Shown here piece after piece: positions 9,866-18,482 of a stretch of 64,000 bases of DNA. The position numbers and the translations under genes were made by a program. The notes beneath the pieces are model-generated. The model was given only the letters and a program-made list of their open reading frames with translations, was not told where the DNA came from and made no database searches. The stretch comes from Novosphingobium sp. SG707 (GTDB taxonomy: Bacteria > Pseudomonadota > Alphaproteobacteria > Sphingomonadales > Sphingomonadaceae): contig NZ_JAAZQL010000002.1 of NCBI RefSeq assembly GCF_012275515.1, positions 310,001-374,000 on the forward strand, in the 5' to 3' direction. Every line of letters begins with the position of its first letter. Position 1 is the first letter of the stretch.

Positions 9866-11908
9866 GTGCATTCGATCCTCTTCATTGTTTTCCTGCCGTT
9901 GCTGGCCTCGGTTATCGCCGGGCTAGGCAACAAGGCGCTGGGCAAGTTCCCGGCCAAGGTGGTGACGACGGGCGGGCTTTTCGCTGCCTGTCTGCTCTCC
10001 TGGCCGATCTTCATCAGCTTTCTGACCGGCCATGCCGAAGCCACCGTCGTTCCTGTGCTCAAGTGGGTGCAGTCGGGCGATCTCAGCTTTAACTGGGAAT
10101 TGCGCGTCGACACGCTGACGGCGGTGATGTTGGTGGTGATCACCAGCGTCTCGGCGCTGGTCCACCTTTATAGCTGGGGCTATATGGACGAAGAGCCGGA
10201 CCAGCCGCGCTTCTTCTCCTATCTCTCACTCTTCACCTTCGCCATGCTCATGCTGGTGACCGCGAACAATCTGGTTCAGATGTTCTTCGGCTGGGAAGGC
10301 GTGGGTCTGGCTTCATACCTGCTGATCGGTTTCTGGTTCCGCAAGCCTTCGGCCGGCGCGGCCGCGATCAAGGCTTTCGTGGTCAACCGCGTGGGTGACC
10401 TTGGCTTCATGCTTGGTATCTTCGGCGTGTTTCTGGTGTTCGGCACGGTGTCGATCCCCGAGATCCTCGCCAATGTTCCCAACCATGCGGGCAGCACGAT
10501 TGGCTTCCTTGGCCACCGTTTTGACACACTGACGATCATTTCGATCCTGCTGTTCATCGGTGCGATGGGTAAGTCGGCCCAGCTTGGTCTGCACACCTGG
10601 TTGCCGGACGCGATGGAAGGCCCGACGCCTGTGTCGGCGCTGATCCACGCGGCCACCATGGTGACCGCGGGCGTGTTCATGACTTGCCGCCTTTCGCCGC
10701 TGTTCTCGGCCAGCCCCGATGCGATGACTTTTGTCACCATCGTCGGCGCGGCCACCTGCTTCTTTGCCGCCACGATCGGCACGACGCAGTGGGACATCAA
10801 GCGCGTGATCGCCTATTCGACCTGTTCGCAGCTGGGCTATATGTTCTTTGCGGCTGGTTCGGGCGCGTTCGGCGCGGCCATGTTCCACCTGTTCACGCAC
10901 GCCTTCTTCAAGGCCCTGCTGTTCCTTGGCGCCGGTTCGGTGATCCATGCGATGCATCACGAGCAGGACATGCGCTATTATGGCGCGCTGCGTAAGAAGA
11001 TCCCGCTCACCTACTGGGCGATGATGGCCGGTACGCTGGCGATCACCGGCGTGGGTATCGTCGATGTGTTCGGTTTCGCAGGCTTCTATTCGAAGGACTC
11101 GATCCTCGAAGCGGCCTATGGTTCGGGCACCGGCGTTGGCCACTTTGCCTTCTTCATGGGCATCACGGCCGCGCTGCTGACCTCGTTCTACTCGTGGCGT
11201 CTGGTGTTCCTGACCTTCTTCGGCAAGGCCCGCTGGTCGCAGTCGGAGCATATCCAGCACGCGGTTCACGACGATCACGGCCATGGCCACGATCATGCGC
11301 ATGGCCACGACCATCACCATGGTCACGCCCATGACGATGACGGCACCGCCGGTTATCACCCGCATGAAAGCCCGCTGGTGATGCTGCTCCCGCTCATTAT
11401 CCTGAGCATGGGCGCGATCTTTGCCGGTTTCGTCTTCAACCATGCCTTCATCTCCGAAGGCGACGGTGAATTCTGGAAGGGCAGCCTCGTGTTCTCCGAA
11501 CACCTGATCCACCACATGCACGAAGTGCCGGTGTGGGTTAAGTGGGCTCCGTTCGGCGTGATGGTGACCGGCCTGCTGGGCGCGATCTACGCTTACATCA
11601 TCAATCCCGGCTTCCCGGCGGCCTTTGTCCGCGCGATCAAGCCGATCCACACTTTCGTTTACAACAAGTGGTTCTTTGACGAGCTCTACAACTTCCTGTT
11701 CGTCCGTCCTGCCTTCGCGCTGGGCCGGTTGTTCTGGAAGGCTGGCGATGTCGGCTTCATTGACCGCTTTGGCCCCAATGGTGCGGCCTGGGTTGTGGTT
11801 CAGGGCACGGGTCTGGCCCGTCGTCTCCAATCTGGTCTGCTCACCAGCTATGCGCTGTGGATGCTGATCGGCCTGGTGGCTGCGGTCAGCTGGGTTCTCA
11901 CTCGATAA
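9866..11908 (+). CDS. nuoL: NADH-quinone oxidoreductase subunit L
   Basis: Antiporter-like proton-pumping subunit at the distal end of the membrane arm (680 residues, about 15-16 helices including the lateral helix). Diagnostic stretches are GWEGVGLASYLLIGFWF, HTWLPDAMEGPTPVSALIHAATMVTAGVF and the lysine/histidine helices after it. The start is GTG. Unusual: residues about 465-500 form a loop with 15 histidines in 36 residues, interspersed with Asp and Gly (positions 11258-11365), which could bind metal ions. Confidence 0.97.
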   Translation: MHSILFIVFLPLLASVIAGLGNKALGKFPAKVVTTGGLFAACLLSWPIFISFLTGHAEATVVPVLKWVQSGDLSFNWELRVDTLTAVMLVVITSVSALVHLYSWGYMDEEPDQPRFFSYLSLFTFAMLMLVTANNLVQMFFGWEGVGLASYLLIGFWFRKPSAGAAAIKAFVVNRVGDLGFMLGIFGVFLVFGTVSIPEILANVPNHAGSTIGFLGHRFDTLTIISILLFIGAMGKSAQLGLHTWLPDAMEGPTPVSALIHAATMVTAGVFMTCRLSPLFSASPDAMTFVTIVGAATCFFAATIGTTQWDIKRVIAYSTCSQLGYMFFAAGSGAFGAAMFHLFTHAFFKALLFLGAGSVIHAMHHEQDMRYYGALRKKIPLTYWAMMAGTLAITGVGIVDVFGFAGFYSKDSILEAAYGSGTGVGHFAFFMGITAALLTSFYSWRLVFLTFFGKARWSQSEHIQHAVHDDHGHGHDHAHGHDHHHGHAHDDDGTAGYHPHESPLVMLLPLIILSMGAIFAGFVFNHAFISEGDGEFWKGSLVFSEHLIHHMHEVPVWVKWAPFGVMVTGLLGAIYAYIINPGFPAAFVRAIKPIHTFVYNKWFFDELYNFLFVRPAFALGRLFWKAGDVGFIDRFGPNGAAWVVVQGTGLARRLQSGLLTSYALWMLIGLVAAVSWVLTR

Positions 11909-11930
11909 AGGCGGGCAGCGAAAAGGTTTT

Positions 11931-13481
11931 ATGGCAATGACCGGTTTTCCCATCCTTTCGCTGATGCTGGCGGTGCCAGCGGTTGCGGCTGTGGCGGCTT
12001 TGTTCGCCTCGGCCGGCGCCGCGCGCACCATCGCGTTGGTGGCGACGTTGATCGACCTGGCGCTGGGCCTCGATCTCTGGGCCAATTACCAGATCGGCGG
12101 GCCCCAGTGGCAATTCGTCGAACACGCCCAATTATTCAGCGGTTTCAGCTGGGCGCTTGGCATTGACGGCATCGCACTGGTGCTGATCGTCCTGTCCGTC
12201 TTCCTGATGCCGATTTGTATCGGCGCCAGCTGGGACGCGATCGAGAAGCGCGTGCCTGAATATATGGCCGCGTTCCTGTTCATGGAAACGCTGATGATCG
12301 GCGTTTTCGCGGCGCAGGATCTCTTCCTGTTCTACATCCTGTTTGAGGCAGGGCTGATCCCGATGTATCTGATCATCGGCATCTGGGGCGGCGCGGATCG
12401 TATCTACGCCAGCTACAAGTTCTTCCTCTACACGCTGCTTGGCTCGGTGCTGATGCTGATCGCCATGCTGTGGATCGTTAACCTGACGGGCACCACCTCG
12501 ATCCCCGTGCTGATGGAATATAACTTCCCGGTGCAGGCGCAGTATCTGCTGTGGCTGGCCTTCTTCGCCTCGTTTGCGGTGAAGATGCCGATGTGGCCGG
12601 TGCACACCTGGCTTCCCGATGCGCACGTTCAGGCGCCGACCGCTGGTTCGGTGATCCTGGCGGGCGTGCTGCTCAAGATGGGCGGCTATGGTTTCATTCG
12701 CTTCAGTCTCCCCTTCTTCCCTGAAGCCAGCGCCTATTTCGCGCCGCTGGTGTGGGGCCTCTCGATCGTCGCGGTGGTTTACACTTCGCTGGTCGCGCTG
12801 GTTCAGTCGGATATGAAGAAGCTGATCGCCTATTCGTCGGTGGCGCATATGGCCATCGTGACGCTGGGTCTGTTCGCTTTCAACCGTCAGGGCCTTGAAG
12901 GTTCGATGGTGGTGATGCTGGCCCATGGTCTGGTGTCGGGCGCGCTCTTCCTCTGCGTCGGCGTGATCTATGACCGCCTGCACACTCGCGAGATCAACCG
13001 CTACGGCGGCATCGCGATCAACATGCCGCATTATGCGCTGTTCTTCATGTTCTTCACCATGGCTTCGGTGGGTCTGCCCGCCACCGCCAACTTCGTGGGT
13101 GAATTCCTGTCGCTGCAGGGTATCTACAAGGCTTCGAGCTGGACCGCGCTGATCGCGGGCACGGGCATCATTCTAGGTGCGGCCTATATGCTGTATCTCT
13201 ATCGCCGGGTTGCCTTTGGCGAGCAGAAGAATGCCGATGCCGCCGCGATGCCCGATCTGACGGCCCGCGAATATCTGCTGCTGACGCCGCTGGTGATCGC
13301 GACACTGTGGATGGGCATCTATCCCGAAAGCTTCATCGCGCCTATCCGCGCCGACATCGCCCATCTTGACGCCCGCCTTGCCGCGGCCCGTCCGGCCGGC
13401 GATGCGCAGGTGACGCCGGGCCATCCTGTGGCTGAAACTCATGAAAGCGCCGAGCATAGCGGCGAAGGGAGTGAAAAGTAA
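11931..13481 (+). CDS. nuoM: NADH-quinone oxidoreductase subunit M
   Basis: Antiporter-like proton-pumping subunit, 516 residues, about 14 helices. Signature stretches are LFYILFEAGLIPMYLIIGIWGG with the conserved glutamate, FASFAVKMPMWPVHTWLPDAHVQAPTAGSVILAGVLLKMGGYG and the SVAHM loop. A second in-frame ATG two codons later is an equally possible start. The C-terminus ends in a hydrophilic His/Glu-rich tail; the stop overlaps nuoN by one base. Confidence 0.97.
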   Translation: MAMTGFPILSLMLAVPAVAAVAALFASAGAARTIALVATLIDLALGLDLWANYQIGGPQWQFVEHAQLFSGFSWALGIDGIALVLIVLSVFLMPICIGASWDAIEKRVPEYMAAFLFMETLMIGVFAAQDLFLFYILFEAGLIPMYLIIGIWGGADRIYASYKFFLYTLLGSVLMLIAMLWIVNLTGTTSIPVLMEYNFPVQAQYLLWLAFFASFAVKMPMWPVHTWLPDAHVQAPTAGSVILAGVLLKMGGYGFIRFSLPFFPEASAYFAPLVWGLSIVAVVYTSLVALVQSDMKKLIAYSSVAHMAIVTLGLFAFNRQGLEGSMVVMLAHGLVSGALFLCVGVIYDRLHTREINRYGGIAINMPHYALFFMFFTMASVGLPATANFVGEFLSLQGIYKASSWTALIAGTGIILGAAYMLYLYRRVAFGEQKNADAAAMPDLTAREYLLLTPLVIATLWMGIYPESFIAPIRADIAHLDARLAAARPAGDAQVTPGHPVAETHESAEHSGEGSEK

Positions 13482-14944
13482 TGAACTGGGCATCTTCCCT
13501 TCGCCTGGTGGCTGCTGAGGAATTCCTCAGCGTTGCCGGGCTGGTGCTCCTGCTGGTCTGCGCGTGGGCGGGTGACAAATCCGCCCGTCTGGTGACCTGG
13601 CTGGCGGTCGCGGCTCTGGCCGTGGCGGGCGTGCTTGTCGCGCCTGCGCTGTTCGGCGGCGTGTTCGGTGCCGAGGCTTCGGCCTTTTATGGCCAGTATG
13701 CGGCGGACAGCTTCTCCTCCTTTGCCAAGCTGCTGATTTACGGTGCTGCGGGTGTATCGCTGCTGGTGGCGCCCGGCTTCTTTGAGCGTCAGGGCGGCTA
13801 TCGTGCCGAATATCCGGTGCTGGCGCTGTTTGCGGCGCTGGGCATGGGCCTGATGGTCTCGGCCACCGACATGCTCACGCTCTATGTCGGCCTCGAAATG
13901 AACTCGCTGGCGGCCTATGTGCTGGCGGCCATGTCGCGCTCGGATGATCGTTCGCCCGAAGCGGGTCTGAAATATTTCGTGCTGGGTTCGTTGGCCTCGG
14001 GCATTCTGCTCTTTGGCATCAGCCTGACCTATGGCTTTGCCGGCAGCACGAGCTTTGACGCCATCCACACCGCGCTGGTGGGCAAGATGTCGACCGGCTC
14101 GCTCTTTGGCCTGGTGTTCATTCTTGTCGGCCTGTCCTTCAAGATCAGCGCCGTGCCGTTCCACATGTGGACGCCTGACGTTTATGAAGGTGCGCCGACC
14201 CCGGTGACCACCTTCTTCGCCACCGCGCCCAAGGTTGCCGCTCTGGCGCTGACCATGCGCGTGACGCTGTTTGCCTTTGGCATGCAGGCTGCCGCGTGGC
14301 AGCAGATCATTGTTGCCATTTCGCTGCTCTCGATCGTCGTGGGCGCGCTGGGGGCTATCGGTCAGGGCAATATCAAGCGCCTGATGGCTTATTCGTCGAT
14401 CAACAACGTGGGCTTCATGCTGATCGGTCTGGCCGCTGCCACGCCGGGCGGCGCGGCTTCGATGCTGGTTTACCTGTCGATCTATGTCGTGATGTCAATC
14501 GGCGGTTTCGTGGCGATCCTGTCGCTGCGTGATGCCGAAGGCAATTCGGTGGAAAAGATCGCCGATCTTGCCGGTCTGTCGCGCAGCAAGCCTGGTCTGG
14601 CCTTTGTGCTGGCGATGGTGATGTTCAGCCTTGCCGGCATCCCGCCGCTCTTCGGCTTCTGGGGCAAGTTTGTGGTGTTCCAGTCGGCGGTTGCCGCCGG
14701 TCTGGTTCCGCTGGCCACGGTGGGCATCGCGGCTTCGGTGATCGGTGCTTTCTACTACCTCAAGGTGGTCAAGGTGCTGTATTTCGACGAACCGGCGGAC
14801 AAGGTTGTTGGCTCGGTGGATGGCGTTCACGCGGTTCTGCTTTATGGCAGCGCCATCGTGATTTCGCCCATCGGCTATCTGTTCACCGGTTGGCTGGGCG
14901 GTCTGGCCCAGTCGGCGGCGGCGGCGCTGTTCCACGCGGCCTGA
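13481..14944 (+). CDS. nuoN: NADH-quinone oxidoreductase subunit N
   Basis: Third antiporter-like subunit, 487 residues, about 14 helices. The conserved GLEMNSLAAYVLAAMSRSDDRSPEAGLKYFVLGSLASG and SFKISAVPFHMWTPDVYEGAPTPVTTFFATAPK segments are present. It is the last nuo gene; birA begins 14 bases downstream with no terminator between, so read-through is expected. Confidence 0.97.
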   Translation: MNWASSLRLVAAEEFLSVAGLVLLLVCAWAGDKSARLVTWLAVAALAVAGVLVAPALFGGVFGAEASAFYGQYAADSFSSFAKLLIYGAAGVSLLVAPGFFERQGGYRAEYPVLALFAALGMGLMVSATDMLTLYVGLEMNSLAAYVLAAMSRSDDRSPEAGLKYFVLGSLASGILLFGISLTYGFAGSTSFDAIHTALVGKMSTGSLFGLVFILVGLSFKISAVPFHMWTPDVYEGAPTPVTTFFATAPKVAALALTMRVTLFAFGMQAAAWQQIIVAISLLSIVVGALGAIGQGNIKRLMAYSSINNVGFMLIGLAAATPGGAASMLVYLSIYVVMSIGGFVAILSLRDAEGNSVEKIADLAGLSRSKPGLAFVLAMVMFSLAGIPPLFGFWGKFVVFQSAVAAGLVPLATVGIAASVIGAFYYLKVVKVLYFDEPADKVVGSVDGVHAVLLYGSAIVISPIGYLFTGWLGGLAQSAAAALFHAA

Positions 14945-14958
14945 GAAACTGTGCTTTG

Positions 14959-15666
14959 ATGGAAATCATCGGCCTGACCGGCTCGACCAATGCTGACCTT
15001 GCGCAAAGGCTGACATCGGGCGAGCCGGTTGCTGAAGGGCATTGGCTGATCGCCGACCGCCAGAGCGCGGGGCGGGGGCGCTTGGGCCGGGTCTGGAATG
15101 ACGGGCTTGGCAATTTCATGGGCTCGACTGTGGTGCGCCTCGACGCGCATCAACCGCCTGCTCCCAGCCTCGCGCTGGTGGCAGGCGTTGCCGTTCAGGC
15201 CTGCGTTGCCGATCTGGTGCCTCCGCCACGCTGCGCCTTGCTGAAATGGCCCAATGATGTGCTGGTAGGGCAGGCCAAGGTGGCCGGGATCCTGCTCGAG
15301 GCGGTGGCCGGGTTTGTGATTGTCGGCATCGGAGTCAACTTGGCCAGCGCACCGCAATTGCCTGATCGTGAGACGGCGGCGCTCAGCCATTATGGTCCGG
15401 CGCCTGATCGCGATGCCTTCGCCATGAGGCTGGCGGCGCGGTTCGCGCAGGAACTGGCGCATTGGCGGCAGTTCGGCCTTTCGGCGCTGGTGCATCGCTG
15501 GCAGGCTGCGGCCCATCCCATCGGCACTCCCTTGCTGGTGCGCGAGGCAAGCGGACGGGTGATCAGCGGCAATTTTTCCGGGCTGAACGAGGATGGGGCC
15601 TTGCGGTTGCAGCTTTCGGGCGGCACGGTCCAAACCATTCACGCAGGCGACGTCGAACTCGCCTGA
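14959..15666 (+). CDS. birA: Biotin--[acetyl-CoA-carboxylase] ligase (monofunctional)
   Basis: Attaches biotin to the carrier protein of acetyl-CoA carboxylase via biotinyl-AMP. The 235-residue protein has the biotinyl-AMP-binding motif ([13 protein letters not shown], the GRGRxGR loop), the lysine motif KWPNDVLV and a C-terminal SH3-like domain ([31 protein letters not shown]). The N-terminal DNA-binding helix-turn-helix of the E. coli repressor form is absent, so it should be a class I enzyme without a repressor role. An in-frame TTG one codon upstream is an alternative start. Confidence 0.93.
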   Translation: MEIIGLTGSTNADLAQRLTSGEPVAEGHWLIADRQSAGRGRLGRVWNDGLGNFMGSTVVRLDAHQPPAPSLALVAGVAVQACVADLVPPPRCALLKWPNDVLVGQAKVAGILLEAVAGFVIVGIGVNLASAPQLPDRETAALSHYGPAPDRDAFAMRLAARFAQELAHWRQFGLSALVHRWQAAAHPIGTPLLVREASGRVISGNFSGLNEDGALRLQLSGGTVQTIHAGDVELA

Positions 15667-15691
15667 TATAAGACAAGCGGAGAGAGGCGGC

Positions 15692-16471
15692 ATGCTGCTG
15701 GCCATTGATGTGGGCAATACCAATGTCGTCTTTGCGCTCTATGACGGGCGCGAGATGAAGACGCGTTGGCGCATTGCTACCGATCCGCGCCGCACGGCCG
15801 ATGAATTTGCGGTCTGGCTGCTGCAACTGATGACGATCGAGGGATATACCCGCGATCAGATTGGGGGCATGATCGTATCGACCGTGGTGCCGCGCGCGCT
15901 GCATAATCTTCAGGTGCTGGCCACCAAATATTTCGACACCGAACTGCTGGTCGCGGGCGTGGGCAAGGCCGATTACGGCATTGATGTTGATGTGGATTCA
16001 CCCAAATCTTTGGGTGCGGACCGCGCCGTCAATGCGATTGGCGCGCATGAGAAATTCCCCGGCGATCTGATCGTCGTCGATTTTGGCACCGCCACCACCA
16101 TTGACCATATCGACGGGCGAGGGGCCTATAAGGGCGGGATCATCGCGCCCGGCATCAACCTCTCGCTTGATGCGCTGGTGGGCAATACGGCGAAATTGCC
16201 GCGTATCGCGATTGCCGTGCCGGAAAAGCCCGGCGTCATCGGGACGAATACCGAGGACCAGATGCTGATCGGGGTCTATTGGGGCTATGTTGCGATGATC
16301 GAGGGGCTGATCGCGCGGATGCGGGCCCAGATTGCGCGGCCCGTGACGGTGATTGCGACGGGCGGCCTTGCCGTCTTGTTCGATCATCAGCCCGGATTGT
16401 TTGACGTGGTCGAACACGACCTTACCCTTAACGGCCTGGCGCTGCTCGCCGAACGCTCGGCTACACGATAA
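15692..16471 (+). CDS. coaX: Type III pantothenate kinase
   Basis: Phosphorylates pantothenate, the first step of coenzyme A synthesis, without the feedback inhibition of type I enzymes. The 259-residue product shows the phosphate-binding motif [14 protein letters not shown] at the N-terminus, the second motif [13 protein letters not shown], and [16 protein letters not shown] ribosome-binding site (GGAGAGAGG) precedes the ATG. Lies between birA and rnj as in many alphaproteobacteria. Its stop codon falls within a 15-base tandem duplication (16463-16492). Confidence 0.95.
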   Translation: MLLAIDVGNTNVVFALYDGREMKTRWRIATDPRRTADEFAVWLLQLMTIEGYTRDQIGGMIVSTVVPRALHNLQVLATKYFDTELLVAGVGKADYGIDVDVDSPKSLGADRAVNAIGAHEKFPGDLIVVDFGTATTIDHIDGRGAYKGGIIAPGINLSLDALVGNTAKLPRIAIAVPEKPGVIGTNTEDQMLIGVYWGYVAMIEGLIARMRAQIARPVTVIATGGLAVLFDHQPGLFDVVEHDLTLNGLALLAERSATR

Positions 16472-16492
16472 ACTGGCACACGATAAACGGAG
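16463..16492. repeat. 15-base tandem duplication at the coaX/rnj junction
   Basis: ACACGATAAAC occurs at 16463-16473 and again at 16478-16488, period 15. The first copy contains the coaX stop codon, the second runs into the GGAG ribosome-binding site of rnj. It reads as a small recent duplication that lengthened the junction. Confidence 0.85.
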
Positions 16493-16499
16493 AAGTACG

Positions 16500-18191
16500 A
16501 TAGCGCGCAAGTCTGACAACAAGGATCCGTTCACGCCCGGCAAGGAATTGCTGTTTTGCGCGCTGGGCGGGTCGGGCGAGATTGGCATGAATGTCAATCT
16601 CTACGGCGCGCATGGCAAGTGGCTGATGGTCGATCTGGGCATGACCTTTGCCGGGAATGAATATCCGGGCAGCGAACTGGTCTTTGCCGATCTGGCCTTT
16701 ATCGAGGAGCGGCGCGAGGATCTGGTCGGTATCGTGCTGACCCATGCGCATGAGGATCATATCGGCGCGGTGCCCTATTTCGCCGCCGATCTGGATGTGC
16801 CGCTTTATGCCACGCCGTTTACCGCGAAACTGGTGGCGGCAAAACTGGCCGAGGCGGGGATCGAGCGTGACGTTGAACTGAACGTCATCGACCATTTCGA
16901 CCAGTTTGAGCTGGGACCTTTCGGCATCCGCTATGTGCCGCTGGCGCACTCGATTGCCGAGGGCCACGCGCTGCTGATCGACACGCCCTATGGCCGGGTG
17001 TTCCATACCGGCGACTGGAAGCTGGATGATGAACCGATCATCGGCACGCCCGCCACGCCCGCGCAATTGACCGCGATTGGCGATGATGGCGTGCTGGCGC
17101 TGGTCTGCGACAGCACCAATGTGTTCAATCCCGCGCCTTCGGGCAGCGAGGGCGAAGTGGCCCGCGCGATGAAAGAGGAAGTGGCCCGCCACAAGGGCAA
17201 GCGCGTGCTGGTCACGACCTTTGCCAGCAATGTCGCGCGCCTGCACACGCTGGGCGAGGTGGCCAAGGCGACCAACCGGCGGCTTTGTGTCTCGGGCCGC
17301 TCGCTTGATCGGATCATTCAGGCGGCGGAAGGGTGCGGCTATCTGGGCAAATTGCCCGATATCATCGACCCGGAAACCGCGATGAGCCTGCCGCGCGGGC
17401 AGGTGCTGATCGTGGCCACCGGCGGGCAGGGCGAACCGCGCGCCGCCTTGGCACGCATTGCCGAGGGCAATCATCCGATCAAGCTGGAGTCGGGCGATGT
17501 GGTGCTGTTTTCCAGCCGCCAGATCCCCGGCAATGAGATCGCCATCGGGCGCATCCAGAACCAGTTGGCGGGCGATGGCATCACCGTCGTCACCGACCGT
17601 CAGGCCGATATCCACGTGTCCGGCCATCCGGGGCGGCCCGAGCTGGAGGCCATCTATAGCTGGTTGCGTCCCCAGATCCTGATGCCCGTGCATGGCGAAA
17701 TGCGCCACATGCGCGAGCAGGCCAAGGTCGGCAAGGAAAGCGGCATTCCCACGCAGGTCGTGCAGAAGAACGGCGATCTGGTACGTCTGGCGCCGGGCCG
17801 TCCAGGCAAATTTGCCGAGGTGCCGAACGGGCGTCTCGTGCTGGATGGCGACATTATCGCGCCCGCCGATGGCGAGGCTGTGGCGATGCGCCGCCGCCTG
17901 GCCTGGCATGGCGTGCTGATGGTGGCGGTTTCGGGCAGGGGCAAGCATCAGGATTACCACGTTCAGGTGGCGGGTCTGGGCCTGCCGCTGGTCGAGGATT
18001 ACGATGCCTTTGTGGCCGAGGCGCAGAATGATGTGATCGAGGCGCTGGGCAAGCTGCGCGGGCCGGACAAGCGCAATGAAAGCGCGATGGCCGAGGCGGC
18101 GCGTCTGGCGGCGCGGCGGGCGGCTGGGCGCTGGTGCGGCAAGAAGCCGCAGGTCAAGGTGATGATGATGGTGGAGGGGCTGGATCGGTGA
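16500..18191 (+). CDS. rnj: Ribonuclease J (metallo-beta-lactamase/beta-CASP family)
   Basis: Endo- and 5'-exoribonuclease involved in RNA decay and rRNA maturation. The product (563 residues from the chosen start) has the N-terminal ALGGSGEIGMNVNLYG, the zinc-binding HAHEDHIGAVPYF motif, the second-domain HTGDWKLDDEPIIG, and beta-CASP segments (LVTTFASNVARLH, SGRSLDRI, MPVHGEMRHMREQAK). No ATG, GTG or TTG lies at the expected start. A good GGAG (16489-16492) is placed seven bases before an ATA codon at 16500, which I take as the start. Alternatives are a TTG at 16548, badly spaced after AAGGA, or TTG codons deep inside coaX. The 3' end overlaps the next gene (GTGA). Confidence 0.9.
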   Translation: MARKSDNKDPFTPGKELLFCALGGSGEIGMNVNLYGAHGKWLMVDLGMTFAGNEYPGSELVFADLAFIEERREDLVGIVLTHAHEDHIGAVPYFAADLDVPLYATPFTAKLVAAKLAEAGIERDVELNVIDHFDQFELGPFGIRYVPLAHSIAEGHALLIDTPYGRVFHTGDWKLDDEPIIGTPATPAQLTAIGDDGVLALVCDSTNVFNPAPSGSEGEVARAMKEEVARHKGKRVLVTTFASNVARLHTLGEVAKATNRRLCVSGRSLDRIIQAAEGCGYLGKLPDIIDPETAMSLPRGQVLIVATGGQGEPRAALARIAEGNHPIKLESGDVVLFSSRQIPGNEIAIGRIQNQLAGDGITVVTDRQADIHVSGHPGRPELEAIYSWLRPQILMPVHGEMRHMREQAKVGKESGIPTQVVQKNGDLVRLAPGRPGKFAEVPNGRLVLDGDIIAPADGEAVAMRRRLAWHGVLMVAVSGRGKHQDYHVQVAGLGLPLVEDYDAFVAEAQNDVIEALGKLRGPDKRNESAMAEAARLAARRAAGRWCGKKPQVKVMMMVEGLDR

Positions 18192-18472
18192 AACCGGCCT
18201 CCATCCTTGCCATCTATCTGCTTTTCTGGGTCATTTCGGCCTTTTTGGTGCTGCCCTTCGGCATCCGCACGCCCGACGAGACGGGCGAGGAAATGGTCAA
18301 GGGGCAGGCCACCAGCGCGCCGGGCAATTTCCGCCCCGGCCGCGTGGCGGTCCGCGCAACACTGGTTTCGGCCATCCTGTTCGCGCTGTTTTACGCCAAT
18401 TATGTCTATGATTGGGTGCGGATCGAGGATCTCGCACCCTTTCATATGCCTGCCTCGCTCGAAAAGGACTAG
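18188..18472 (+). CDS. DUF1467 family membrane protein
   Basis: Small membrane protein of 94 residues with two hydrophobic helices (residues 4-22 and about 54-72) separated by the conserved GIRTPDETGEEMVKGQATSAPGNFRPGRVAVRAT loop typical of DUF1467, a family found downstream of rnj in alphaproteobacteria. Function unknown. The GTG start overlaps the rnj stop, suggesting co-translation. Confidence 0.85.
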   Translation: MKPASILAIYLLFWVISAFLVLPFGIRTPDETGEEMVKGQATSAPGNFRPGRVAVRATLVSAILFALFYANYVYDWVRIEDLAPFHMPASLEKD

Positions 18473-18482
18473 GCGCGTATCT

